Assembly: GCF_007859735.1 (NCBI RefSeq)
Contig: NZ_SIHI01000009.1
Coordinates: forward strand, 33,242-97,241
DNA length: 64,000 nucleotides
Source: Thalassoglobus neptunius
Lineage (GTDB): Bacteria; Planctomycetota; Planctomycetia; Planctomycetales; Planctomycetaceae
Reading direction: 5' to 3'
Position numbers and translations under genes: made by a program. The notes under the pieces were generated by a model. The model saw only the letters and a program-made list of their open reading frames with translations. It ran no database searches and had not been told where the DNA came from. Positions 28,099 to 36,922 of this stretch are shown piece after piece (the first letter of the stretch is position 1; each line of letters begins with the position of its first letter).

Positions 28099-29025
28099 AT
28101 GTCTACTCGTTACTCGATGGCGTTCGTTTTCAGTCTTCTTTTTGCGACAACCGTATTCGCTCAACAACCAGCCAAAAAGAAAGCTCAAAGACCGTTTCAG
28201 TGGGTGAATGCACTTCCTGCAGAAGTTTCCAAAGCGTTGCATCATGAGACATTTCATAGCTCTGCTAATGGTGTCGACGTCGGCTATTGCATCCTTCTTC
28301 CACCTTCTTACAACAAGCCGGGAAGCGAACAGCGACGCTATCCTGTCATCTACTGGCTACACGGGGGGCGTCCCGGAAGTGAGACAAAAAATATCTCGAT
28401 GTCGTCCATCTACGAGGACGCAATGAAGGACGGCACTCTTCCCGAGCTGATTGTTGTTTTTCCCAACGGAGGAAAACTCAGCCATTACGATCACGAGGGA
28501 TTTTTAGGAGAGACAGCGTTTCGTGAACTCGTGGATCATGTTGATTCCGAATATCGAACTGTTGCCGATCGGTCCGGAAGAGCCATCGAAGGTTTCTCTC
28601 AAGGTGGCCGCGGGACTGCCCGTTATCTCTTCAAGTATCCGGAGCTATTTTGTTCGGCTGCTCCGCTGGGAGGAGGCCAGCAACATGAAAAACGCATCTC
28701 GGAAAATTCAGGCAAAGAAAGCGAAGCGTTGACGATTCAGCCGGCGACCAACAACACGTGGGATTTGGCCGAAGCATATGCGAAACGAAGTTCAGGTCCC
28801 GAAGTGAAAATTTTCGTCGCAGTGGGTGAAGAAGATGACAATGCTCAAGGAAATCGCGAATGGAGTCAGCATCTCAACGATTTAGGCATCGATCACACGT
28901 TCGTTGTCGTTCCGGGAGTTCCCCATAGCTCGAAGAAAATGTATGCGAAGATTGGCCGCGATATTCTCAATTTTCATGCCAAAAACTTTCGTGCGAACGG
29001 AAGTCTTCAACAGGACTCAAACTGA
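28099..29025 (+). CDS. Secreted alpha/beta-hydrolase esterase (EstD/feruloyl-esterase-like)
   Basis: The 308-residue protein has a signal peptide ending near TTVFAQQ. The core belongs to the esterase D/feruloyl-esterase-like family: YWLHGGRP forms the oxyanion region, the nucleophile elbow is GFSQGG, Asp is likely in VAVGEEDDN and His in GVPHSSKK. It hydrolyses acyl esters, possibly on polysaccharides, acting outside the cytosol. It is followed closely by the HEAT-repeat gene on the same strand. Confidence 0.9.
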   Translation: MSTRYSMAFVFSLLFATTVFAQQPAKKKAQRPFQWVNALPAEVSKALHHETFHSSANGVDVGYCILLPPSYNKPGSEQRRYPVIYWLHGGRPGSETKNISMSSIYEDAMKDGTLPELIVVFPNGGKLSHYDHEGFLGETAFRELVDHVDSEYRTVADRSGRAIEGFSQGGRGTARYLFKYPELFCSAAPLGGGQQHEKRISENSGKESEALTIQPATNNTWDLAEAYAKRSSGPEVKIFVAVGEEDDNAQGNREWSQHLNDLGIDHTFVVVPGVPHSSKKMYAKIGRDILNFHAKNFRANGSLQQDSN

Positions 29026-29091
29026 ATTTTGGGTTTCACGGATCGTTCAGTCTTTGGGAAAGACAGGTCTCCGTTCGAGAAGGGAATCAAA

Positions 29092-29889
29092 ATGGCAGTC
29101 ACAATTGAACAACTTCAGTCTGCTGACAACAATGAATTGATTGGGCTGCTTAAGGAACTGTCACCTCCGCTTGACCTGGACGTTGTCGAATTCGTTGCAA
29201 ATATAGCGACCGATCGAAACCGCGCAGATTTGGTTCGAGAAGAGTCGGCAGTCTTGCTCGGAAGGATTCAGCAACCTGAAGCGAGGAATCGGCTGCTCGA
29301 CTTTACACGAGACGAGGACGCGGTTGTTCGAGAACTGGGAGCTGTGGGGCTGGGGGAAGACAATGACTCCGCGACGATTTTGCCTCTGATCGGTCAGCTA
29401 TCAGACAGCGTCAACAAAGTACGCAATGTCGCAGAGCGGTCTCTTTTGAAACGCTCAGAAGCGGTCTCATCTGTTGGAGTCGAACCGTTAGTGGAACTCT
29501 TGTCTCACTCCGCCGTACTCACACGTTCTCCGGCGGCACGTCTACTGGGGCAAACAAAAGACCAGCGGGCTTTGCAGCCGCTCATTCGTCAATTGAAATC
29601 CGAGGAATGGCTCGATCGGATGTGGGCTGCGAATGGACTGGGAAGTCTCGGAATATCGAAAGCGATTTCGGAACTTCAACAACTGGCGAAAAAAGATCCC
29701 AAGAACCGAGTCAGAGCGTCGGCGGTCGAAGCATTGGGCGAGCTTCGTCCACCGAACCTGCTCGAGTTTCTCGACGAAATCATTGCAGCCGAAAGCGACG
29801 AAGGAGTTCTCAAGACTGCAGAAGAACTCAAACTCTCGCTCGGGTTTGACAGCGACGACCTCGAATACGATCCGTTTGCGGATGACTAA
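29092..29889 (+). CDS. HEAT-repeat protein
   Basis: This 265-residue all-helical protein consists of about six HEAT-like repeats (LLGRIQQPEARNRLLDF, AVVRELGAVGLGE, ARLLGQTKDQRALQPLI, ANGLGSLGISKAISEL, RASAVEALGEL). AAGGGA lies before the ATG at 29092, which was preferred to the upstream ATG-like frame start. It has an acidic C-terminus and no signal peptide, so it is a cytosolic scaffold. Related proteins in cyanobacteria act as phycobilin lyases, but that role is not expected here; the function is unknown. Confidence 0.88.
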   Translation: MAVTIEQLQSADNNELIGLLKELSPPLDLDVVEFVANIATDRNRADLVREESAVLLGRIQQPEARNRLLDFTRDEDAVVRELGAVGLGEDNDSATILPLIGQLSDSVNKVRNVAERSLLKRSEAVSSVGVEPLVELLSHSAVLTRSPAARLLGQTKDQRALQPLIRQLKSEEWLDRMWAANGLGSLGISKAISELQQLAKKDPKNRVRASAVEALGELRPPNLLEFLDEIIAAESDEGVLKTAEELKLSLGFDSDDLEYDPFADD

Positions 29890-30032
29890 ATCGCTTGCGT
29901 GGAATCTTTGCGTTCGCTCGCACTTGCTTGTTTCAACGAGTGCTGGGTTTTCACGTGTCGATCACTGAAAGCCAGATGCAAACATTCACTGCCTCGGTCG
30001 AGTTGATGCGAGGTCTTCCGTCGTAGAGCACT

Positions 30033-30590
30033 TTAAGTTGCTGATGAGTCGCTCGAGGCTGGCGCAGCTTCTGTTGGTGCGTCGCTACTTGATTCAACAG
30101 CTTGGGGGGCCGGTTTGGGAGCAGGGCCGTGTGCTGAGTATCTTTGAATCAGCACGACACCCACAACGACGAGTACGAACCCGAGGACCTGTCGAACGTC
30201 GAGATGCATCTTGCCGGCCTGGGCCTGCATCAACAGTCCTGTGATGGCTGCGACTGATGTCGCTCCGCCGAAAACGACGGGCATGACGAGTGAGGCATCG
30301 TGAGATTTATACATTGCGAACGTCAGAGTTAACGCTCCGAATGCTCCGAGCGTTCCTGCGATAAAGCCCCACCATCCCGCTTTCGCCGGAAACGCGAATC
30401 CATCTCCAGACATCTGGACGGCAATGGCTCCCCCGAGGCATCCCCAGATCAGGTAGGCGACTCCGATAAAGATGTACGGCTTGAACGGGGTCTGCCCGAC
30501 GATTCGTGATTTGCCAAGGGCTGGTCCGTAGAGGCCCCAGAAAACAGCAGTCGCAATGGCAAACAGAAGTCCAACAGTTCGCGGGTTCAT
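30033..30590 (-). CDS. Small DMT/EamA-like membrane protein
   Basis: The 185-residue protein has about five predicted membrane helices (VGLLFAIATAVFWGLYGPAL, YIFIGVAYLIWGCLGGAIAV, AGTLGAFGALTLTFAMY, VVFGGATSVAAITGLLM, VLGFVLVVVGVVLIQ). The first and last resemble one EamA half of drug/metabolite transporters, so it could work as a dimer. It ends in a Pro/Ala/Ser-rich tail. It lies downstream of the pnt genes on the same strand, about 230 bases away. Substrate unknown. Confidence 0.8.
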   Translation of the reverse strand: MNPRTVGLLFAIATAVFWGLYGPALGKSRIVGQTPFKPYIFIGVAYLIWGCLGGAIAVQMSGDGFAFPAKAGWWGFIAGTLGAFGALTLTFAMYKSHDASLVMPVVFGGATSVAAITGLLMQAQAGKMHLDVRQVLGFVLVVVGVVLIQRYSAHGPAPKPAPQAVESSSDAPTEAAPASSDSSAT

Positions 30591-30823
30591 GAGATTCTCA
30601 CAAGGAGGGAAGTTTAGGTTGGGAGGACGTCTTCACAAACGCGGACGCAGTCCGGTTCGCGTGAATCCGTATGCTAGCACCAGTCAGCGGAAAATCCAGA
30701 AGACTGATCACTTACTTTCGGATGAGAAGAACGGGGCTCAGCACCTGAAGATCTTGTGTGCTGAGCTTTTACTCCGTTCGCTCTTGCGAATCGATGCCGA
30801 CAACTTACCGGATGGTCGACCGA

Positions 30824-32200
30824 CTAACCTTCTTTGATCGCGGTGATGATATCCATCACAGCTTGCTTTCCATCAGAAAACAGCATCAGGGTGTTGTCGT
30901 TCGCGAACAGTGGATTGGGGATCTTTGCAAAACCGGGGCTGAGGCTTCGCTTGATGACGACGCAGGTCCTTGCTTTGTCAGCATTGATGATCGGCATCCC
31001 GGCGATTGGGCTGTTCGGATTGGTGCGTGCGTCAGGGTTGACGGTATCGTTGGCACCGATCACCAGACAGACGTCCGTTTGCTCCATTTCTGAGTTTGCA
31101 TCGTCCATTTCCTTGAGCAGATCGTAAGGAATGTCTGCTTCGGCAAGAAGGACGTTCATATGACCCGGCATTCGGCCAGCGACGGGATGAATCCCGAAGG
31201 TGACTTCGATTCCTCGACTTTTGAGGAGGTTCATCAAGTCGCGGACGGAGTGTTGGGCCTGGGCAACCGCCATCCCGTATCCCGGAACGATGACGACTTT
31301 TCTCGCGATTTCCATCAGCATTGCGACTTCTTCTGCCGAGGTCGATTTCACGGTCTTGTAGACTTCGTCGGCACTCGGCCCATCCGCCGTTGGTCCTAAT
31401 GTTCCAAAGAGAACAGCGGGCAACGATCGATTCATCGCATCGCACATCACTTTCGTCAGAATGAGTCCGGATGCTCCGACAAGCGAACCTGCGATGATCA
31501 ACACGTTGTTCTGCAACACGAAACCAGTCGCAGCGGCAGCCAGACCGGAATAGGAATTCAAGAGAGCGATCACCACCGGCATGTCCGCTCCGCCAATCGA
31601 GATTGTCAGGAAATAACCCAATGCAAGGGCTGTGATGACGATCAGCCACAGCCAGAAGTTCATCGGATGCGTGATCAGCAATGCAATCAGAACGACAAGC
31701 ACGCCTGCGATTCCGGCGTTGATGATCTGCTGATTGTCGAGCGGTTTGAGTTTCTTGACGAAGTCGAGTTCGGCCAGTTTTCCGAAGGCAACGAGGCTTC
31801 CCGAGAGTGTCACCGATCCAATCAATGCGGAAATACCTGTTGCGATAATGACGTCCGTCGAGGCGACATTCGAATTTCGGAAGAAGTCAGCGGTCGCCAC
31901 GAACATCGAAGCGGCGCCCCCGAAACCGTTGAGAAGCGCAACCATTTCGGGCATCTGGTCGATTTTCACGGTCAGAGCGAAATAAGCTCCGATGGCTCCA
32001 CCGATCAGAACACCCAACAGGATCCATACGTAGCCAACGACACCAGTGGCCAGCAATGTGGCCACCACAGCCACGAACATGCCGATCGAACCGAAAAGGT
32101 TCCCCTGAACAGCTGTCCGTGGTCGAGTCATTCCCTTGAGACCGAGAATGAACAGGACGGCAGCGACGAGGTAACTCAGATTTAGCCAGACGGGAGACAA
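30824..32200 (-). CDS. pntB: NAD(P) transhydrogenase subunit beta
   Basis: The 458-residue subunit has about eight N-terminal helices forming half of the proton channel and a C-terminal NADP(H)-binding dIII domain. GYGMAVAQAQ, HPVAGRMPGHMNVLLAEA, VIGANDTVNP and KRSLSPGFA mark dIII. It couples hydride transfer from NADH to NADP+ with proton entry. The start is TTG at 32200, because the AGGAG eight bases before it and the first membrane helix leave no later option. Confidence 0.96.
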   Translation of the reverse strand: MSPVWLNLSYLVAAVLFILGLKGMTRPRTAVQGNLFGSIGMFVAVVATLLATGVVGYVWILLGVLIGGAIGAYFALTVKIDQMPEMVALLNGFGGAASMFVATADFFRNSNVASTDVIIATGISALIGSVTLSGSLVAFGKLAELDFVKKLKPLDNQQIINAGIAGVLVVLIALLITHPMNFWLWLIVITALALGYFLTISIGGADMPVVIALLNSYSGLAAAATGFVLQNNVLIIAGSLVGASGLILTKVMCDAMNRSLPAVLFGTLGPTADGPSADEVYKTVKSTSAEEVAMLMEIARKVVIVPGYGMAVAQAQHSVRDLMNLLKSRGIEVTFGIHPVAGRMPGHMNVLLAEADIPYDLLKEMDDANSEMEQTDVCLVIGANDTVNPDARTNPNSPIAGMPIINADKARTCVVIKRSLSPGFAKIPNPLFANDNTLMLFSDGKQAVMDIITAIKEG

Positions 32201-32251
32201 GACAACAACTCCTGATCGAGTGAACGACGAGATAGACGAACGTGCCTGAGG

Positions 32252-32647
32252 TTACCGTTTGAACTTCTGCAGCATCCGATGGGTGACCATGAAGCCGCCA
32301 ATCACGTTGACAGTCGCCATGATGACTGCCAGAAAACCAAGAAAGGTTGCGAAGTCGTGCTGTTTGGCTCCGGTCGCAAAAATGGCCCCGACGAGTGTGA
32401 TTCCGGAAATTGCGTTCGACCCCGACATCAATGGAGTGTGCAGGGTCGGAGGGATCTTGGTGATGATTTCGAAACCGACGAAGACTGCGAGAGCAAAGAC
32501 CGTCAGCCCCTGGACCAGCGCCAGGCCAGCTGAGTATCCCGCAACTGTCGAAATCGCTTCGGACATTTCACTGATTTGCTCGATTGATTGCTGGATCGCT
32601 TCCTCGGAACCAACTGGAGCAACTAGCAACAATGGATGGAATGGCAT
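32252..32647 (-). CDS. pntAb: NAD(P) transhydrogenase membrane subunit alpha-2
   Basis: This 131-residue membrane subunit corresponds to the C-terminal dII part of PntA, separate as in Rhodospirillum rubrum. Helices are at LALVQGLTVFALAVFVGFEI, SNAISGITLVGAIFATGA and FLGFLAVIMATVNVIGGF, and TPLMSGSNAISG is the family signature. It lies between pntAa and pntB in one operon. Confidence 0.95.
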   Translation of the reverse strand: MPFHPLLLVAPVGSEEAIQQSIEQISEMSEAISTVAGYSAGLALVQGLTVFALAVFVGFEIITKIPPTLHTPLMSGSNAISGITLVGAIFATGAKQHDFATFLGFLAVIMATVNVIGGFMVTHRMLQKFKR

Positions 32648-32739
32648 GTGGCACTCTGTTTCATCAAGTTGTGAACGTTTCGATTCTCAACACGTCACCA
32701 GAAATGAACTGTTGTGGAGTTCGGTTTCCGTCACCCCAC

Positions 32740-34026
32740 TCAGTTTTCAGAATCCGATTTCGATTCCGAAGAGTTCTCATTCGATTCCGGACTCGATTCT
32801 GCCGGCTCATCATCTGGGGCCAGTGGAATCGGGGCATAAGGATCGGGTTCAGGGGCTTTGAACTGATCGAGTGAAATCTCTTCAAGGCCAGCAATTTTTC
32901 GGCACAGCGGATGGACCATCTCGCCTTTATATGTGACCAGAGTTCCCGCAATGACTTCGTCATCGAGATCGACGTTGACTGCCCCGTCTTTGATGAGCGA
33001 CTTCAGAAACGTAGTGACGTTATTCGAGAACATCTGACTTGCGTGGCGTGGGATGTCTGACGGGACATTCTCCGGGCCCAGAATGGTCACGCCGTGGGCG
33101 ACAACCGTTTCCCCAGATTTGGTGAGTTCGCAGTTTCCACCACGTTCTGCGGCGAGGTCCACGATCACTCCTCCAGGCGGCATCGCTTCCACCATCTCTT
33201 CGGTGACGAGAATGGGAGCTTTCTTGCCGGGGATGGCCGCAGTGGTGATGACGACATCTGTGTCGGCAATCACTTTCAGCATCAGTTCGCGTTGTTTTCG
33301 ATAAAATTCTTCGTCCATTTCCTTCGCATAACCACCTTCTCCTTCAGCGGTGCCGAGGTCCATCTCAACGAATTTGGCTCCCAGGCTTTCGACCTGTTCT
33401 TTGACTGCAGGACGAACATCGTAAGCACTGACGACTGCGCCCATTCTTCGAGCGGTTGCAATGGCCTGCAAACCGGCAACTCCAGCACCCAGAATAAACA
33501 CGCGAGCAGGAGTCAATGTCCCAGCTGCGGTCATCATCATCGGGAACATTTGAGGAGAAGTGATCGCTGCCAGCAAAACGGCTTTGTAACCAGCAATTGT
33601 GGCCATCGATGACAGCACGTCCATGCTTTGAGCACGGGTAATTCGCGGAACCAGTTCGAGGGCGAAGATCACAGCGTCTTTCGAGGCGGCATCCTGCATC
33701 TGTTTCGGATCAGACAGTGGATCACACTGTGCGATCAAGACCTGATCAGGCTTCAGTGATGCGAGATCGGCCGAGCCATGTTCCGGATTCGCGACAGCTG
33801 CGCGAACCTGAAGCAGCACATCCGCTGTCTCGACAATGTTCTCACGCGATTCAACCAGTTTGGCGCCAACGGCCTCATAATCTGAATCGGGGAACCCTGC
33901 TTCGACTCCGGCACCAGATTGAATGGTGACTTCAGCTCCGAGTTTCTTCAATGCCGAAACCGATGCTGGAACCAGGGCGACACGCCGCTCACCTGGGTAT
34001 GTTTCCTTTGTCACTCCGATAATCAC
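32740..34026 (-). CDS. pntAa: NAD(P) transhydrogenase subunit alpha-1 (NAD-binding)
   Basis: The 428-residue soluble dI subunit binds NAD(H). MIIGVTKETYPGERRVALVP opens the alanine dehydrogenase/PNT fold, the Rossmann motif is LGAGVAGLQAIATARRMGA, and VVDLAAERGGNC is the family signature. A GTG start at 34026 follows AGGA at a long spacing. The C-terminal 50 residues are Pro/Ser/Glu-rich. First gene of pntAa-pntAb-pntB. Confidence 0.96.
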   Translation of the reverse strand: MIIGVTKETYPGERRVALVPASVSALKKLGAEVTIQSGAGVEAGFPDSDYEAVGAKLVESRENIVETADVLLQVRAAVANPEHGSADLASLKPDQVLIAQCDPLSDPKQMQDAASKDAVIFALELVPRITRAQSMDVLSSMATIAGYKAVLLAAITSPQMFPMMMTAAGTLTPARVFILGAGVAGLQAIATARRMGAVVSAYDVRPAVKEQVESLGAKFVEMDLGTAEGEGGYAKEMDEEFYRKQRELMLKVIADTDVVITTAAIPGKKAPILVTEEMVEAMPPGGVIVDLAAERGGNCELTKSGETVVAHGVTILGPENVPSDIPRHASQMFSNNVTTFLKSLIKDGAVNVDLDDEVIAGTLVTYKGEMVHPLCRKIAGLEEISLDQFKAPEPDPYAPIPLAPDDEPAESSPESNENSSESKSDSEN

Positions 34027-34337
34027 GAGTCACGCATCCTATCGATTTGAAAGGTCAAGGAGATGGTGTTCCCATCGTATCGTGCGATCGGGAAGTCAGG
34101 TAGGGTTCACGGAAGGAGTTTCTGTATTCCATCGGATCTCCTGAAATTTGCATCAGTGTTCATGGATGAGTTCGGGGCTCTTGTCTCGAGTGCCTGGGAA
34201 TTCTCTTTTCCATTATTGAACCGAAACCGTTTTCATCGTTTCTCTGCATTCACCTGATTTTCTCTCTTTTGATGAATGAGGTGTTTGTTTGTGTGAGTTA
34301 CTGCAAACCTGGGATCCAGATCTTCTAGAATCGACCG
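34027..34337. other. 311-base divergent intergenic region
   Basis: This spacer separates pntAa (minus) from the MATE gene (plus) and must carry promoters for both. It holds T-rich stretches at 34200-34290. I found no strong -35/-10 pair, long hairpin or convincing small gene. A TAGAAT hexamer at 34326-34331 lies only seven bases before the MATE ATG. Confidence 0.4.
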
Positions 34338-35717
34338 ATGTCTCGCGCTCCGATCTCTTCTGCCAATGTGGATCTGATGTCAGGTCCTCTTCGAACAACT
34401 GTCTTATTCCTGGCGCTCCCGGTGCTGGGAGAACAGGTTCTCAATTTCCTGGTTGGGTTTTATGACGTTTATCTGGCGGGGAACCTGACGAGTGACATTC
34501 GGACCGACGCGACTGCTGCTGTTGGTGTTGCAGCCTATGTGGGATGGTTGGCGTCGTTGATCTTCTCGCTCGTGGCCACAGGGACGACCGCACTCATTTC
34601 GCGGGCGTGGGGTGCCGATGATCGAGATGGCGCGAACGTTGTCGCCAACCGGTCTCTCGCACTCTCTCTCGTTTCTGGCTTGCTGTTTACGGGAGTGATT
34701 CTCTTCGCTGCGCCGACGCTTGTGGCTCTGATGGGACTTGATGGACAGGCTGCCGGAATCGCTGTGCGTTACCTGCGAGTGGATGCCATCGGTTTGCTGT
34801 TTTCGAGTTTCAGTCTGGTGCTGGCCGCTGCTCTTCGAGGTTGCGGCGACATGAAGACTCCAATGTGGGTGTTTGGATCAGTCAGCATCTTGAATGTGAT
34901 TGTGTCGACCGCGCTCGTTCATGGAGTCGGACCGATTGAGCCATGGGGAGTCGATGGAATCGTCGCTGGAACTGTTGTGGCGAGAGTGTGCGGAGGACTG
35001 TTAATTCTCACCATTTTCATGATGGGTTTCAGCGGGTTGTCGCTGGTTCCCTCGGATTTAAGTCTGCGCGGGGAAACCGTTCGAAGGATTCTCGCGATCG
35101 GCGTTCCTTCCGGGATGGAAGGGATCGTCATGTGGGTGGGGCACTGTATCTTCCTGCGTGTCATTTCCGGGATTGGAAAAACGGAGTTCGCAGCACACAT
35201 CATCGGGGTGCGCGTGGAAGCAATTACCTATCTGCCTGCTGTCGCGTACGGAGCTGCTGCCGCGACAATGGTGGGCCAGTCGCTGGGAGCGGGAAACAAG
35301 GAAAGGGCGGTTCGAGCCGGACACGAGGCAGCTATGCAGTGTGCACTCCTCGGAGTTTTAATCACCGCCTGGTTCGTTTTCGGAGCGGATTGGATTTACA
35401 ACCAAATGAACCGGGACGAAGCTGTCCGAGCTGTCGGGATTCCCGCGTTTCGAGTTGTCGGTCTGTTTCAGATTCCGCTGATTCTCTCAATCGTTTACTT
35501 CGCTGCGATTCGTGGTGCAGGAGAAACCAAGTTTCCCCTGTATGTCGCGATGTTCACGACCTATCTGATTCGTATTCCGCTGGGGTACTTTTTCGGCGTC
35601 ACAATGGAGATGGGGTTGATGGGCGCCTGGGTCGGAATGAATGCCGACATGTTCGCTCGCGGAGTGATTGCAACGTGGCGATTCTGGTCCCGCAGATGGT
35701 TGCGCGTTCGGGTGTAG
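34338..35717 (+). CDS. MATE-family multidrug/toxin exporter
   Basis: The 459-residue protein has about twelve membrane helices in two MATE halves. The first carries VLGEQVLNFLVGFYDVYLAG and the second VPSGMEGIVMWVGHCIF and VGQSLGAGNKERA, a conserved pattern. It exports organic compounds using a sodium or proton gradient. It stands alone, with no adjacent regulator. Confidence 0.94.
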   Translation: MSRAPISSANVDLMSGPLRTTVLFLALPVLGEQVLNFLVGFYDVYLAGNLTSDIRTDATAAVGVAAYVGWLASLIFSLVATGTTALISRAWGADDRDGANVVANRSLALSLVSGLLFTGVILFAAPTLVALMGLDGQAAGIAVRYLRVDAIGLLFSSFSLVLAAALRGCGDMKTPMWVFGSVSILNVIVSTALVHGVGPIEPWGVDGIVAGTVVARVCGGLLILTIFMMGFSGLSLVPSDLSLRGETVRRILAIGVPSGMEGIVMWVGHCIFLRVISGIGKTEFAAHIIGVRVEAITYLPAVAYGAAAATMVGQSLGAGNKERAVRAGHEAAMQCALLGVLITAWFVFGADWIYNQMNRDEAVRAVGIPAFRVVGLFQIPLILSIVYFAAIRGAGETKFPLYVAMFTTYLIRIPLGYFFGVTMEMGLMGAWVGMNADMFARGVIATWRFWSRRWLRVRV

Positions 35718-35843
35718 GAGATCCCATCGATGCTCATTCCTCGCAAAGCTAAGCGAGTGTAGCATTGGCTTCTTCGAATTTTTGTCAACGAATGATGAAG
35801 CTGCTGGAACGGTGTCGACGAGTTTCGGAACGTCGGCGTCACG

Positions 35844-36632
35844 TTACTCGCTCCAAACGGGCGTTCGCTTTTGCAGGAACGCAGCCATTCCTTCCTGAGC
35901 ATCGTGTTCGAGGACGTTCTTCGTCATCACCGAAACAGCCCGGGCATAGGCTTCTTCTTCCGTCATTTCCAGTTGCGTATAAAACTCTTCTTTGCCGAGG
36001 GCGAGTGTTCGTCGACTTGAAGCGACGATCGCTGTCGTCAATTCCTTGACGGTCGAATCGAGTTCCTCTTCTGAGACGACGCGGTTGACGAGTCCCGCTT
36101 CAAGTGCTCGCTTTGCAGAGATCGGCTGCCCGGTGAGAAGCATCTCCATTGCGATCTTGGGGGCAATGTTTCGAACAAGTGGAACCATGGGAGTTGTGCA
36201 AAACAGCCCGATCTTGACTCCGGGAGTTGCGAACTGTGCGGTGTCGACGGCAACCGCAAGATCGCACGCAGCGACAAGTTGGCATCCGGCAGCTGTTGCA
36301 AAACCCTGTACTCTGGCGATCACAGGTTGAGGCATCGAGCGAATTTCCATCATCACTCGAGCGCAGGTAGCGAACAGAGTGGAATACTCCTCTTCAGTTC
36401 GTTGTTGCATTTCTCCGAGATCATGACCTGATGAAAAGACGGGACCGGCAGAAGCAATGACGACGACGCGAATCGATCGGTCGTCTTTCAGGGACTGGAG
36501 TGTCGTTTCGAGTTCCGACAACAACGACAGCGACAAAGCGTGTCGACGATTGGGACGATTGAGTTGAAGTGTCGACACTCCGTCGACATCGGTTCGGATC
36601 AGTTCGGACTCGTTCACAGCTTCAGAATTCAT
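35844..36632 (-). CDS. ECHDC3-like enoyl-CoA hydratase/isomerase-family protein
   Basis: The 262-residue protein has the crotonase fold: oxyanion-hole segment SSGHDLGEM, then GFATAAGCQLVAACD and FATPGVKIGLFCTTP. Classical hydratases have Glu at two sites; here they are Gln (GCQL) and Gly (TPGV). This matches the human ECHDC3 type (AAGCQLVASCD, TPGV-GLFC), including the terminal AFLQKR-PVWS. CoA-ester binding is likely, but ordinary hydration is doubtful. It lies between MATE (convergent) and the aldehyde dehydrogenase on the same strand. Confidence 0.88.
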   Translation of the reverse strand: MNSEAVNESELIRTDVDGVSTLQLNRPNRRHALSLSLLSELETTLQSLKDDRSIRVVVIASAGPVFSSGHDLGEMQQRTEEEYSTLFATCARVMMEIRSMPQPVIARVQGFATAAGCQLVAACDLAVAVDTAQFATPGVKIGLFCTTPMVPLVRNIAPKIAMEMLLTGQPISAKRALEAGLVNRVVSEEELDSTVKELTTAIVASSRRTLALGKEEFYTQLEMTEEEAYARAVSVMTKNVLEHDAQEGMAAFLQKRTPVWSE

Positions 36633-36747
36633 CGTCTCTCAGTCTCTATACTTCGCAACTATCGATGCGAGTTGAAGTTTTTCGGTGGCCACAATGTCTC
36701 TGATTGACCCTCTGAGTGGCCTTGTTGCAGAAGTGGCTTTGTTGCGA

Positions 36748-36780
36748 TTGCTTGAATTGATCTTAAAACGATTCAAGCAA
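36748..36780. other. Stem-loop between aldehyde dehydrogenase and crotonase genes
   Basis: TTGCTTGAAT and ATTCAAGCAA form a perfect ten-base inverted repeat around a 13-base A/T-rich loop. It lies 116 bases upstream of the crotonase-like start and 143 bases downstream of the aldehyde dehydrogenase stop. No T-run follows on either strand, so an operator or mRNA-stabilising structure fits better than an intrinsic terminator. Confidence 0.5.
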
Positions 36781-36922
36781 CCCGGACGATAACCATTTCT
36801 CAAAGATGAAGCGAGCGCAGCGGCACCACGAGAGCGCCGTCGTGACCGGGGCGAATCGGTCGGCATTGTGGCGGCAAGTGTCGGGGCTGTACTCGGAGTT
36901 CGCACTCGTGAACGGCTCGTTG

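Noticed and set aside
34326..34331. TAGAAT as a -10 box for a leaderless MATE transcript
   Set aside because: No -35 box is present and the distance to the ATG would require a leaderless mRNA; evidence is too thin.
35736..35760. CTCGC...GCGAG hairpin between MATE and the crotonase-like gene
   Set aside because: Five-base-pair stem with no adjacent T-run; not called as a terminator.
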